A stretch of 64,000 nucleotides of DNA, from NCBI RefSeq assembly GCF_002845745.1, contig NZ_PIUM01000037.1, positions 1 to 64,000 on the forward strand, given 5' to 3'. Each line of letters opens with the position of its first letter. Position 1 is the first letter of the stretch. Below are positions 8,641 through 16,900 of the stretch, one piece after another. The notes under the pieces were generated by a model. That model ran no database searches. It saw nothing but the letters and a program-made list of their open reading frames with translations, and was not told the DNA's origin. The position numbers were made by a program, and so were the translations under genes. This DNA is from Telmatospirillum siberiense. GTDB taxonomy: Bacteria > Pseudomonadota > Alphaproteobacteria > Rhodospirillales > Magnetospirillaceae.

Positions 8641-10233
8641 ATGAATTTTCTGACGAGCCTACGCCTGCTGACCCGCATCGGCATTTGCCTGCTGGCGGTC
8701 GGTTCGGCCCCCGCCTTCGCCGCGCCGCCGGCCCATGGCGGCAGCCTCACCCTCCTTTCCACCACCGAGCCGACAACTCTGGTTTCACTGGCCACCACGG
8801 CCACTCCGGCGCTGACCGTCAGCGCCAAGGTGACCGAAGGCCTGCTCAAATATGATTACGACGTCAATCCGCAGCCCCAGCTCGCCACCGCCTGGACGAT
8901 CAGCCCCGACGGCAAGACCTATACGTTCACGCTGCGCCAGGGGGTGAAATGGCATGACGGCAAGGACTTCACCGCCGAAGACGTCGCCTATTCGATCGAT
9001 CTGATCAAGAAGATCCATCCCCGGGGACGCGGCACCTTCGCCAATGTGCTGGCCGTCGATACGCCGGACAAATATACCGCCGTCATCAGACTGTCGAAAC
9101 CGTCGCCCTATCTGATCAAGGCCTTCGCCGCGACCGAAACGCCGATCGTCGCCAAGCACATCTATGAAGGAACCGATGCGGCCGCCAATCCCAACGGCAA
9201 TGCCCCCATCGGCACCGGCCCGTTCAAATTCAAGGAATGGGTGCGGGGCAGTCATATCGTCTATGAACGCAACCCCGACTATTGGGACAAGCCCAAGCCC
9301 TATCTCGATCAGTTGATCGTGCGCTTCATTCCCGACCCGGCGGCGGCGGCCATCGCCTTCGAGACCGGCGCCATCGACCTGGGCTACAGAACCCCGGTGC
9401 CGCTGGCCGATCTGGAACGCCTGCGCAAGCTTCCCTCCCTGCGCTTCGAAACCAAGGGAAACAGCTATTCGTTCAACGTCACCCTGCTTGAATTCAATCT
9501 GGACAACGAATATTTCAAGACACTCAAAGTCCGCCAGGCCATCGCGCACGCCATCGACCGCGACACCGTTCTCAAGGTGGTCAACTACGGTTACGGCAAG
9601 CCCTCGGCTTCCCCCATCGCTCCCGGACTGAAGGCCTTCCACGATCCGGCGCCGACGCCTTACCCCTTCGACTTGAAAAAAGCCAACCAGTTGCTGGACG
9701 AGGCCGGTTATCCCCGCGGCGACAAGGCCGTACGGTTCCACGTGACCCTGGACTACAACCCGATCGCCTCGGATGGCGCGCGACTGGCCGATTTCCTCCG
9801 CTCCGCCCTTTCCCGGATCGGCATCGACGTCACCGTCCGGGCGCAAGATCCGTCGAGCTTCATCAAGCGCGTCTACACTGACCGCGATTTCGCCTTCACG
9901 ACCAACGGCATGAGCAATCTGTTCGACCCCACCGTCGGCGTGCAGCGCCTCTATTGGTCGAAGAACTTCATCAAGGGCGTCCCCTTCTCCAACGGCACCC
10001 ACTACGCCAACCCCAAGGTCGACCAGTTGCTGGAGGATGCGACGGTGGAAATCGACCCGGCCAAGCGTTTCGCCCAATTCCAGGAGTTCCAGCGCATCGT
10101 CGAAGAGGAGATTCCGGCCGTGAACCTCTATCAGCCGGAATTCATCACCATCGCCAATGCCCGCGTTCACGATCACTCGCTCACCGCCGACGGCGTCGAA
10201 TCCAATCTCGCCGACGCCTATGTCGATCCTTGA
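8641..10233 (+). CDS. Periplasmic peptide/solute-binding protein (SBP_bac_5 family)
   Basis: 530-residue extracellular binding protein for the Dpp-type importer upstream. It starts at ATG 8641 after GGAAGAG and has a Sec signal peptide (GICLLAVGSAPAFAAP, cleavage near residue 26). The family-5 motif VTEGLLKYDYDVNPQPQLAT lies near residue 61, followed by TFTLRQGVKWHDGKDFTAEDV. Placed 13 bp after hyuB. Family 5 proteins bind peptides, nickel chelates, opines and other small amides. Confidence 0.92.
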   Translation: MNFLTSLRLLTRIGICLLAVGSAPAFAAPPAHGGSLTLLSTTEPTTLVSLATTATPALTVSAKVTEGLLKYDYDVNPQPQLATAWTISPDGKTYTFTLRQGVKWHDGKDFTAEDVAYSIDLIKKIHPRGRGTFANVLAVDTPDKYTAVIRLSKPSPYLIKAFAATETPIVAKHIYEGTDAAANPNGNAPIGTGPFKFKEWVRGSHIVYERNPDYWDKPKPYLDQLIVRFIPDPAAAAIAFETGAIDLGYRTPVPLADLERLRKLPSLRFETKGNSYSFNVTLLEFNLDNEYFKTLKVRQAIAHAIDRDTVLKVVNYGYGKPSASPIAPGLKAFHDPAPTPYPFDLKKANQLLDEAGYPRGDKAVRFHVTLDYNPIASDGARLADFLRSALSRIGIDVTVRAQDPSSFIKRVYTDRDFAFTTNGMSNLFDPTVGVQRLYWSKNFIKGVPFSNGTHYANPKVDQLLEDATVEIDPAKRFAQFQEFQRIVEEEIPAVNLYQPEFITIANARVHDHSLTADGVESNLADAYVDP

Positions 10234-10246
10234 GGATGAAATAGCC

Positions 10247-11194
10247 ATGCGATCAACCGGTCTCGACCGCCGTCACTTCCTGATGGGAGCGTCCTCTCTT
10301 GGCCTTGCCCTGAGCCTGGCGAGACCGGTGAAAGCGCAACCGTCCGCCAAAACCCGGCTTATCCTGCTGGGGACCAAGGGCGGACCGCGCCCCACTCCGA
10401 AAGGCCGGGGAAACCCGGCCCAGGTCATCGTGGTCAACGACGTGCCCTATGTGATCGACTGCGGCAGCGGCGTCGCCGACAAGCTGATCCTGGCGGGAAT
10501 TCCGCTGCCGTCGCTGCGCCATGTCTTCATTACCCACCATCATTCCGACCACAACGCCGACTATGGAAACCTTCTGCTGCTGGCCTGGGCATCCGGCCTG
10601 AAGAGCAGGGTCGACACCTGGGGACCGCCGCCGATCGCCAAAATGACCCGGCTGTTTTTTGAAATGAACCAGTATGACATCGAGGTGCGCATCCCCGACG
10701 AGGGCCGCCCGGATCTGCGCAAGCTCGTGGACGTCCATGAATTCGATCGGGCCGGCGTGGTCATGGAAGACGAAAACGTCAGAGTGACGGCCGCGCTGGT
10801 CGACCATCCGCCGGTGACCCCGGCATTCGCCTACCGGTTCGACAGCGCCGACCGTTCCATCGTCATTTCCGGCGATACCAATTATTCCGAGGCCCTCATC
10901 ACCCTGGCCAAGGGAGCCGACGTCCTGGTCCATGAGGCGCTCTACCTTCCGGGACTCGACCGGCTGCTGCCCAAAACGGCGAATGCGGATCGCCTCCGCG
11001 AGCATATCGTCGCCGCGCACACCTCCACCGAGGACGTCGGCCGGGTGGCCGCCGCGGCCGGCGTGAAGACCGTGGTCTTGTCCCATCTGGTGCCCGGAGA
11101 CGATCCGTCGATCAGCGACGACGACTGGACGGCCGGAGTCCGCAAGCACTATGACGGCAAGGTGATCGTCGGCCGTGACCTGATGGAGATTTGA
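10247..11194 (+). CDS. Tat-exported metallo-beta-lactamase-fold hydrolase
   Basis: 315-residue MBL-fold protein, likely periplasmic: the N-terminus has a twin-arginine motif (LDRRHFLMGAS) and a hydrophobic stretch ending near AQP. Zinc ligands are visible as THHHSDHNADYG near residue 92, the aspartate in SGDTNYSE, and a late histidine in VLSHLVPGD, which resembles the RNase Z/arylsulfatase branch. It closes the hyu operon 13 bp after the binding protein, with GAGGA before ATG 10247. Being in the periplasm, it could hydrolyse the substrate (lactone, lactam or ester) before uptake; this is inference. Confidence 0.85.
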   Translation: MRSTGLDRRHFLMGASSLGLALSLARPVKAQPSAKTRLILLGTKGGPRPTPKGRGNPAQVIVVNDVPYVIDCGSGVADKLILAGIPLPSLRHVFITHHHSDHNADYGNLLLLAWASGLKSRVDTWGPPPIAKMTRLFFEMNQYDIEVRIPDEGRPDLRKLVDVHEFDRAGVVMEDENVRVTAALVDHPPVTPAFAYRFDSADRSIVISGDTNYSEALITLAKGADVLVHEALYLPGLDRLLPKTANADRLREHIVAAHTSTEDVGRVAAAAGVKTVVLSHLVPGDDPSISDDDWTAGVRKHYDGKVIVGRDLMEI

Positions 11195-11202
11195 CGGCGG
11201 GA

Positions 11203-12624
11203 TCAAACGGAAGGCTCGTCCACCCGCCCGGCATCCCGAATGCCCTGTCCCGCCAGGCCGACGACGAGTCCCACCCCCACGACCATCAGGCTGACCGCCA
11301 GCGCGGTGAACAGCGGGTTGACGGGCCAGTCGAGGCCGAACCGCCCCACCACGGCGACGACCGTGCTGGCCGCCATCGACAGCACGGCCCAGAAGGCGCT
11401 CAACCGGCGCGGCCAGAAAATCGCCAGGGTCATCGGAACGAAGACGCCACCGCCGCGCAAAGCCATCGACATATAGTTCCAGTCCAGCACATAGCTGTTG
11501 GCGTTGCTCAACGCGATCAGCGTGGCGAGAATGGTCACGGCGAGAACGGCCAACCGGTTGATCCCCAGGATCCGCCCCTCCCCGGTGACGTGAAACAGGT
11601 TGCGGCCAATGTCGTTGGCCAGCATGGTCCCGATGCCCAGGGCCAGACCGGCCACCGAGCCGACGATGGAAAACAGGATGCCGGCGAGGCCGATGCCGCC
11701 CAGCCAGGCCGGCAGATGGAGAACCAGATACATCGGCAGCGCCAGGATCGGCTTGATGTCCGGGTGGGTGACATGCATGACCATGCCGATGGCGACGGAG
11801 GGCAGTCCAACGGGAATGGTGATAGCGGCGGCGACCAGGGTTCCGACGGCGGCCACCTTCGTATCGGAGGCGGAATAGACCGCCTGGATATAGGTCTGGG
11901 TACAGATCATGCCGACGATCAGGGACGCCACATTGCCCAGGCAGTCGGGCAATCCGCGGGCGATCGGGCTGAACCAGGGGAAGGCCGGGAAGAGCGCATC
12001 GAAGTCGGGCATGCGGCCAAGCGCCAGGGTGGCGACGGCGCCGGCGGCGAACAGCGTCACCCAAAGAACCCCCATCTTCAGCAGCCCCGAGACCCCCGCC
12101 CCCTTCAGCCCGCCGACACAGACGCAAGCGACCACCATCGAGATGATGAGGGCGGCGGCCTGCCAGGACGCCATGCCGAAGACCAGTTCGACCATAGCGA
12201 TGCCCGACAGCACGCTGGCCACCGCGCTGAACAGGATGCCCAGCGAGGAGATCAGGCTGGTCAACGGCCCGGCGAGACCGCCGTAATGGCGGCCGAGATA
12301 TTGGGGCAGCGTCTCCAGGCCGCTTTTGCGCAAGGGATAGGCGTAGAAGGCCGCCAGCACGATCAGCCCCAACCCCTCGCCCATGGTGAACCACCAGGCG
12401 GACAGGCCGTAGCTATAGGCCATCTGCGCCGTTCCGATGGTGGCCGAACCGCCGATGCAGGTGCCGGAAATACCGCCGGCGATCAGCATGGCGCCGGAAG
12501 AGCGTCCACACAGGCTGAACTCCACCGCCGAACGGACCGAGCGGGTCGAATAGACGGTAACGGCGAGGATGACCGCCAGCGTCGCCGCCAGGCTGATCCA
12601 ATGGCCGATGGTCAAGGAAATCAT
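11203..12624 (-). CDS. Sodium:solute symporter (SSF family)
   Basis: 473-residue, very hydrophobic transporter of about 13 membrane segments. Its first segments and the loop YSTRSVRSAVEFSLCGRSS followed by GGISGTCIGGSATIGTAQMAYSYGL are typical of the SSF family. It converges with the hyu operon (8 bp apart) and is divergent from the LysR gene at 12830, suggesting that regulator controls it. Substrate is unknown; SSF members take up acetate, proline, pantothenate, sugars and other organic solutes with sodium. Confidence 0.88.
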   Translation of the reverse strand: MISLTIGHWISLAATLAVILAVTVYSTRSVRSAVEFSLCGRSSGAMLIAGGISGTCIGGSATIGTAQMAYSYGLSAWWFTMGEGLGLIVLAAFYAYPLRKSGLETLPQYLGRHYGGLAGPLTSLISSLGILFSAVASVLSGIAMVELVFGMASWQAAALIISMVVACVCVGGLKGAGVSGLLKMGVLWVTLFAAGAVATLALGRMPDFDALFPAFPWFSPIARGLPDCLGNVASLIVGMICTQTYIQAVYSASDTKVAAVGTLVAAAITIPVGLPSVAIGMVMHVTHPDIKPILALPMYLVLHLPAWLGGIGLAGILFSIVGSVAGLALGIGTMLANDIGRNLFHVTGEGRILGINRLAVLAVTILATLIALSNANSYVLDWNYMSMALRGGGVFVPMTLAIFWPRRLSAFWAVLSMAASTVVAVVGRFGLDWPVNPLFTALAVSLMVVGVGLVVGLAGQGIRDAGRVDEPSV

Positions 12625-12719
12625 TTTTGTTTGCGCCGGCCCATTAAGACGGGGGCGCCCCCATCACATAGCGAAAAATGTCTCATCGAAAGGGTCGCAT
12701 CGCCGTTTAATCGCGTCAA

Positions 12720-12744
12720 ATATCAAAATGTTCATCTTTGATAT
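12720..12744. promoter_or_regulatory. Candidate LysR operator between symporter and regulator
   Basis: ATATCAAA and TTTGATAT form perfect 8-base arms with a 9-base centre in the AT-rich 205-bp divergent intergenic region. LysR sites are usually interrupted dyads near the regulator start, so this is the best candidate operator for the divergent symporter/LysR pair. Confidence 0.5.
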
Positions 12745-12829
12745 CTAATATGGATTAAATGACAGCGGACCAAAATTTTAAACCCGGGCAAGCGCGTTCA
12801 CGCGGTCGCCCGGCGATGGAGAACGACCG

Positions 12830-13729
12830 ATGGACATCCGGCAACTGCGATATCTGGCCGCGGTGAGCGAAGAGCTGAATTTCGGCAAGGCCGCGGGCCG
12901 CCTCAACATCGCCCAGTCGGCGTTGAGCCGCCAGATCCTGCTGCTCGAGGAGGAAATCGGCACCCGCCTGCTGGTCCGCCACAAACGCTCGCCGGTGCGT
13001 CTGACCGAAGCCGGGGTCCTGTTCATGGCCGCGGCGCGCTCGGCGCTGGAACATTTCGAACGGGCCGAACTGGTCGGGCGCCGCCTGGGCCGGGGCGAAT
13101 TGGGCAAGGTGAAAATCGGCTATGTCGCCTCGGCCACCTTTTCCGGGCTGCTGCCGGCGTCCACCTTCGCCTTTCGCCGGCAATGGCCGGAGGCGGAGAT
13201 CGATCTCAAGGAAATGGAAAGCGTCACCCAGGTCAGCGCCCTGTCCGGCGGCGAGATCGATATCGGCTTTTTCCGTCCGCAGCCGTCGCTGCCCGCCGAT
13301 CTCTCGGTCATTCCGCTCCTCCGGGAACCGGTGATGGTGGCGCTGCGCAAGGACCATCCGCTGGCCCGCTCCGAAAGGCCGATCGCCGCCGCCGATTTGG
13401 CCGGCAGCCATTTCGTCGTACCGCAGACGGACGACGAGGTCGGCTTCTCGCGTCACGTCGCCGAGATCGCCCGCCAGGGCGGTTTCACGCCCATCTACGC
13501 CTTCCATGTGCGGAATTTCATCGCGGTTCTGAGCCTGGTGGCCGCCGGCCTCGGCATCGCGGCCGTACCGGCATCGCTCGGCTGCCTGCAACCGGCCGAC
13601 GTCGTCTACCGGCCCCTGGCCGACTGCGCCGTGTTCGCCGAACTGACCGCCGCCTTCCGGCGCGACGAGCAGTCATCGGCGGTGCGGAATTTCATCGAAG
13701 TGATCACCCGGCACAGCCTTATGCCATAA
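12830..13729 (+). CDS. LysR-family transcriptional regulator
   Basis: 299 residues: N-terminal winged helix (MDIRQLRYLAAVSEELNFGK, then AQSALSRQILLLEEEIG) at residues 1-60, linker helix, and a periplasmic-binding-like effector domain from about residue 92 (GKVKIGYVASATF). The CbeNR/BenM-like start and effector domain suggest an aromatic or small organic acid inducer. Divergent from the sodium:solute symporter, its probable target. Two long, less convincing targets are the downstream CoA operons. Confidence 0.92.
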   Translation: MDIRQLRYLAAVSEELNFGKAAGRLNIAQSALSRQILLLEEEIGTRLLVRHKRSPVRLTEAGVLFMAAARSALEHFERAELVGRRLGRGELGKVKIGYVASATFSGLLPASTFAFRRQWPEAEIDLKEMESVTQVSALSGGEIDIGFFRPQPSLPADLSVIPLLREPVMVALRKDHPLARSERPIAAADLAGSHFVVPQTDDEVGFSRHVAEIARQGGFTPIYAFHVRNFIAVLSLVAAGLGIAAVPASLGCLQPADVVYRPLADCAVFAELTAAFRRDEQSSAVRNFIEVITRHSLMP

Positions 13730-13874
13730 GTAGCATAAACTTGATTAAAAAATCACCTGAGTTGTATCATGCCTAAATCTTGTACGGATAATCTCGTCGC
13801 CACGGGACGGACCACCTGGGCGCCGTCCCGTCGACGTCGGGCATCGTGAACACCACCATTCGAGGAGGAGGCTC

Positions 13875-14276
13875 ATGATCGAGATCGACGTCACCCATTG
13901 CTGGGCCGAACTGGAATTGGGAAACCGCTTCCGCCGCTCCTTGCGGCGCCACCTGCGGGAATGGCTTTACGCGGAAATCGAGGAACGCGGATTCGTCGGC
14001 GATGCCACGGGATTCGACCGCGATCCGGTGGAAGATCAGATCGACGCCATGGAGGTCGACGTCATCAATCGGGTGAAGACGGCCTTTCGCAACCGCGCCC
14101 GAATGGAAATCGCCGATTATTCGCCGGCCACCTTGTCCAAATGGCTGCGCCGCATCCTCAAGGGCGAACTGGCCATGTGCAAGCGGACCTTCCTCGAAGA
14201 CCACTCCTGTGGGCTCGATTTCCTGATCGTCATCGCCAGCGGCGCCCAGGGCGAAATCGAAATGGAAGTCGAATAG
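13875..14276 (+). CDS. Hypothetical protein, 133 residues
   Basis: Not recognised. A strong ribosome-binding site (GAGGAGGAGG) precedes ATG 13875, and composition matches the neighbours, so the gene is probably real. The protein is charged, mainly helical in appearance, and has three cysteines (residues 9, about 101 and 113); the C-terminus is acidic (EIEMEVE). No signal peptide or membrane segment. A 7-base GGGACGG/CCGTCCC hairpin at 13804-13829 lies in its leader. It stands alone between the LysR gene and the PPOX/ABC cluster. Confidence 0.6.
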   Translation: MIEIDVTHCWAELELGNRFRRSLRRHLREWLYAEIEERGFVGDATGFDRDPVEDQIDAMEVDVINRVKTAFRNRARMEIADYSPATLSKWLRRILKGELAMCKRTFLEDHSCGLDFLIVIASGAQGEIEMEVE

Positions 14277-14440
14277 GAAGACACCCGTCCGCCCGAAACG
14301 GTTCTTTCAAACGCCCCCGCGGGCTCGTTGGGCATGTCATCCAAACCGACATGTCCGACGAGACGCTCGCGTGCTGCCCCCACTCCCGCCCCTGCCGAGC
14401 CGAACCATCCCGACGGAATGTCGTTGACTCCCATATGCAT

Positions 14441-14490
14441 TAGTCTAGTAGACTATAGGCTATAATCCACATGATGATAGTGGATTATAG
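14441..14490. promoter_or_regulatory. Compound dyad upstream of the PPOX/ABC genes
   Basis: Two adjoining inverted repeats: TAGTCT/AGACTA (14441-14455, 3-base centre) and CTATAATCCAC/GTGGATTATAG (14460-14470 and 14480-14490, 9-base centre, perfect). The block TAGTAGACT followed by a hairpin recurs at 16840-16886 before the CoA-transferase operon, which points to shared control. The rest of the 275-bp spacer 14277-14551 shows nothing else. Confidence 0.55.
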
Positions 14491-14551
14491 TATGACGGCG
14501 CCGGGACGCGCGACGGCGATTTGCCCCGTCTCTTCTCCTAAAGGAACCAGC

Positions 14552-15019
14552 ATGACCTCTCCTCTTCCGCCCGAAGTCACCGCCCTTCTCGACGACGAAA
14601 CCACCGTCAAGGCCCTGGCCACCGTCGACGCCTCCGGCGTTCCCCATCTCGAAATCCCCTTGGCCCTGTTCGCCGGAGGGGACGGCACCATTCATTACCT
14701 GGAGCCGCTGGAATCCTCCGCCACCAATCGCAATCTGGTGCGCAGCGTCTGGTTCGACGCTCCCCTGGCCGTCATCCTGCGGGCGGCGGATGGCCGGACC
14801 GCCCATATCAGGGGGACGGCGATCAAGGTCCATGTCGCCGGCCCGCTGTTCCAGCGGCACTACACCGCGCTGCGCGACCGCCTGGGAGATGTCGACCTGG
14901 CCGGCGTCTGGGTGATCCGTCCCGACGAGATCACCTGGAAGACCTTCGATGCGGCCTTGGCCCGCGAAGCGGCGGAGCATCCGTCCTTCATCCATCTCGA
15001 CCGCCTGGCCATTCACTGA
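14552..15019 (+). CDS. Pyridoxamine 5'-phosphate oxidase-like FMN-binding split-barrel protein
   Basis: 155 residues, start at ATG 14552 behind AAGGAACC. The N-terminal region (VKALATVDASGVPHLEIP) is the beta-barrel signature of the PNPOx-like superfamily, in which small dimers bind FMN, F420 or heme. It heads a cluster with a Tau/Ssu-type permease and ATPase and may supply reduced flavin or act as a flavin reductase or oxidase on the imported compound; this is inference. It ends 11 bp before the small frame at 15031. Confidence 0.72.
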   Translation: MTSPLPPEVTALLDDETTVKALATVDASGVPHLEIPLALFAGGDGTIHYLEPLESSATNRNLVRSVWFDAPLAVILRAADGRTAHIRGTAIKVHVAGPLFQRHYTALRDRLGDVDLAGVWVIRPDEITWKTFDAALAREAAEHPSFIHLDRLAIH

Positions 15020-15030
15020 AAAGGCCCCTC

Positions 15031-15093
15031 ATGAAGCTGATGAAGATCGCGACTCCAACCGCCGCCGCCATCCGGACGATGGATCGCAATTGA
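15031..15093 (+). CDS. Possible 20-residue leader peptide
   Basis: A short frame from ATG 15031 (AAGG seven bases upstream) encodes 20 residues beginning MKLMKIATPTAAA and ends in TGA that overlaps the TTG from which the permease can start. Such an arrangement couples translation. It could also be the remnant of a binding-protein signal sequence, because a binding protein is often found at this position and here is displaced to 24369. Evidence is limited to position and spacing. Confidence 0.35.
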   Translation: MKLMKIATPTAAAIRTMDRN

Positions 15094-15935
15094 GCGGAGA
15101 CATCGCCCTGACGCGAACGATAGCAGCCGCCCCCCCGGATTCCGGAGCCGGCAGGAGAACAGCCCTGCTTTCCGGCCTCGGACGGACGGCGCTCTACGTC
15201 GCCCTGCCGCTGGCCGTCATCGCGCTTTGGCAGGGCCTGTTCGAACTGGGGCTGATCCGCCCCATCCTGCTGCCGCCCCCCACCCGAGTCGCCCAGGCCT
15301 TCTGGACGCTTGGACTGTCGGGCGAACTGCCGCGCCACGTCGCCATCAGCCTGCTGCGCGTGCTCGAAGGCTTCGCCATCGCCGCCCTCGCCGGCCTCCT
15401 CCTGGGGTTGGCCATCGGCCTGTCGAAGAAGGTCGACCGGGCCTGCGACCTGCTGATCCAACTCGTCAAGCCGATCCCGCCCATCGCCTGGATCCCCCTG
15501 GCCATCCTGTGGTTCGGCATCGGCGAGGCGGCCAAGGTCTATATCATCTTCCTGGGCGCCTTCTTCCCCATCCTGGTCAATACCGTCGACGGCATCCGCC
15601 AGACCGACCAACGCTTCGTCGAATTGGCCCGCATCCTGGAGGTGCCGCGCCGGCGCTTCATCCTAAAGGTGGTGCTGCCCGGCGCCCTGCCGGCCATCAT
15701 GACCGGCCTGCGCGTCGGCGTGATGGTGGCCTGGATGTGCGTGGTCGCCTCCGAACTGATCGCCGCCTCCAGCGGCGTTGGCTATCTGATCATGGACGCG
15801 CGGCAACTGTCGCAGACCGACGTGGTGCTGGTCGGCATGATCACCATCGGCGCCATGGGCAAGCTGCTGGACAGCCTGCTGAAACGCCTGGAACGCCGCC
15901 TGATCACCTGGAAAACCTCTTTCGGGGGGCAGTGA
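15090..15935 (+). CDS. ABC transporter permease (TauC/SsuC type)
   Basis: 281 residues if started from TTG 15090; no ATG lies between that point and the first membrane segment. Six hydrophobic segments follow, with LLPPPTRVAQAFW before the second, IPPIAWIPLAILWFG in the middle, and the EAA loop LARILEVPRRRFILKVVLP near residue 185. This is the nitrate/sulfonate/taurine permease family. The ATPase gene begins 2 bp after the stop. The matching binding protein is probably the Tat-exported protein at 24369, transcribed further downstream. Confidence 0.85.
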   Translation: MSGDIALTRTIAAAPPDSGAGRRTALLSGLGRTALYVALPLAVIALWQGLFELGLIRPILLPPPTRVAQAFWTLGLSGELPRHVAISLLRVLEGFAIAALAGLLLGLAIGLSKKVDRACDLLIQLVKPIPPIAWIPLAILWFGIGEAAKVYIIFLGAFFPILVNTVDGIRQTDQRFVELARILEVPRRRFILKVVLPGALPAIMTGLRVGVMVAWMCVVASELIAASSGVGYLIMDARQLSQTDVVLVGMITIGAMGKLLDSLLKRLERRLITWKTSFGGQ

Positions 15936-15937
15936 GC

Positions 15938-16705
15938 ATGGCCGAGCTGCGCATCAAGACCCTCGTCAAGCGTTTTTCCCAGGCGAGCGGCGCGGTCCTG
16001 GCGCTGGACGGCATCGATCTCGACATTCCGTCTGGCGGCTTCACCAGCATCGTCGGCGCCAGCGGCTGCGGCAAGAGCACCCTCTTGCGGATCATCGCGG
16101 GATTGGAGGGCGACTTCGCCGGCGAGGTGAGCCTGGACGGAAGGCCGGTCGGCGGCCCCGGCCTCGACCGAGGCATGGTCTTTCAGGAGCACCGCCTGCT
16201 GCCCTGGCTGACGGTGGAGGAGAATGTCGCCTTCGCCCTGAACGGCCCCACCCCCGCCGAGGTCCGGGAACTGGTCTCCGAACATCTGGAACTGGTCGGC
16301 CTCGGCAGCTTCGCCAAGGCCTATCCCGGCCAGCTTTCCGGGGGCATGGCCCAACGCGTCGCCATCGCCCGCGCCCTGGTCAACCGGCCCCGGGTGCTGC
16401 TGCTGGACGAACCCTTCGGGGCGCTGGACGCCATGACCAAGATCATCATGCAGCAGGAGATCCTGCGCATCTGGGAGGCCGAGCATATCACCATGGTCCT
16501 GGTCACCCACGATATCGACGAGGCCGTGTTCCTGGGCGATCAGGTGGTGATGATGTCGGCCCGCCCGGGCCGGGTCAAAGCCGTGCTGCCCGTCTCGCTG
16601 CCCCGGCCGCGAGACCGCTCCAGCCCGCATTTCATCGATATTCGCCGCCACATCTTCGGATCCTTCTTCGCCGAGGCCGAGGAGACCTTCGCTTATGCCA
16701 TCTGA
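15938..16705 (+). CDS. ABC transporter ATPase (TauB/SsuB type)
   Basis: 255-residue ATPase with Walker A GASGCGKST near residue 40, a FQEHRLLPWLTVEENV Q-loop typical of the nitrate/sulfonate branch, signature LSGGMAQRVAIARAL, Walker [13 protein letters not shown] and switch VTHDIDEAV. Starts 2 bp after the permease. Only the permease-ATPase pair and the PPOX-like protein are upstream of the hairpin at 16847, so the transporter may be transcribed separately from the CoA operon. Confidence 0.92.
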   Translation: MAELRIKTLVKRFSQASGAVLALDGIDLDIPSGGFTSIVGASGCGKSTLLRIIAGLEGDFAGEVSLDGRPVGGPGLDRGMVFQEHRLLPWLTVEENVAFALNGPTPAEVRELVSEHLELVGLGSFAKAYPGQLSGGMAQRVAIARALVNRPRVLLLDEPFGALDAMTKIIMQQEILRIWEAEHITMVLVTHDIDEAVFLGDQVVMMSARPGRVKAVLPVSLPRPRDRSSPHFIDIRRHIFGSFFAEAEETFAYAI

Positions 16706-16846
16706 AGCGAGGCGAACGGCACCGACGGCTGGATGATAAATAACATTTTATATTAGTTATTAATGAAAGGTGTCAGAACACCAGCGATATATGCGAGAAA
16801 ACCTCATATTTTAAGCCATATTCATAAACATCTATATTTTAGTAGA

Positions 16847-16886
16847 CTGATGGTCTATGACTGGAAACTCAGTCATAGACCATCAG
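16847..16886. promoter_or_regulatory. 17-base perfect inverted repeat before CoA-transferase operon
   Basis: Arms 16847-16863 and 16870-16886 are perfect complements around a 6-base centre, ending 14 bp before ATG 16901. The preceding bases TAGTAGACT repeat those at 14447-14455. The element leaves no room for a normal ribosome-binding site, so it may be a DNA operator, or an RNA stem controlling initiation. The AT-rich DNA at 16706-16846 is promoter-like. Confidence 0.6.
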
Positions 16887-16900
16887 GACCCACTCTTCCA

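Noticed and set aside
10253-12741. Long frames of 713 codons (reverse) and 516 codons (forward, 11191-12741)
   Set aside because: Low-complexity Arg/Gly/His-rich translations opposite or out of frame with the MBL and symporter genes.
16763-16900. N-terminal extension of the CoA-transferase subunit A
   Set aside because: Crosses AT-rich promoter DNA and the 17-base hairpin; the family begins near MPHEKLISL.
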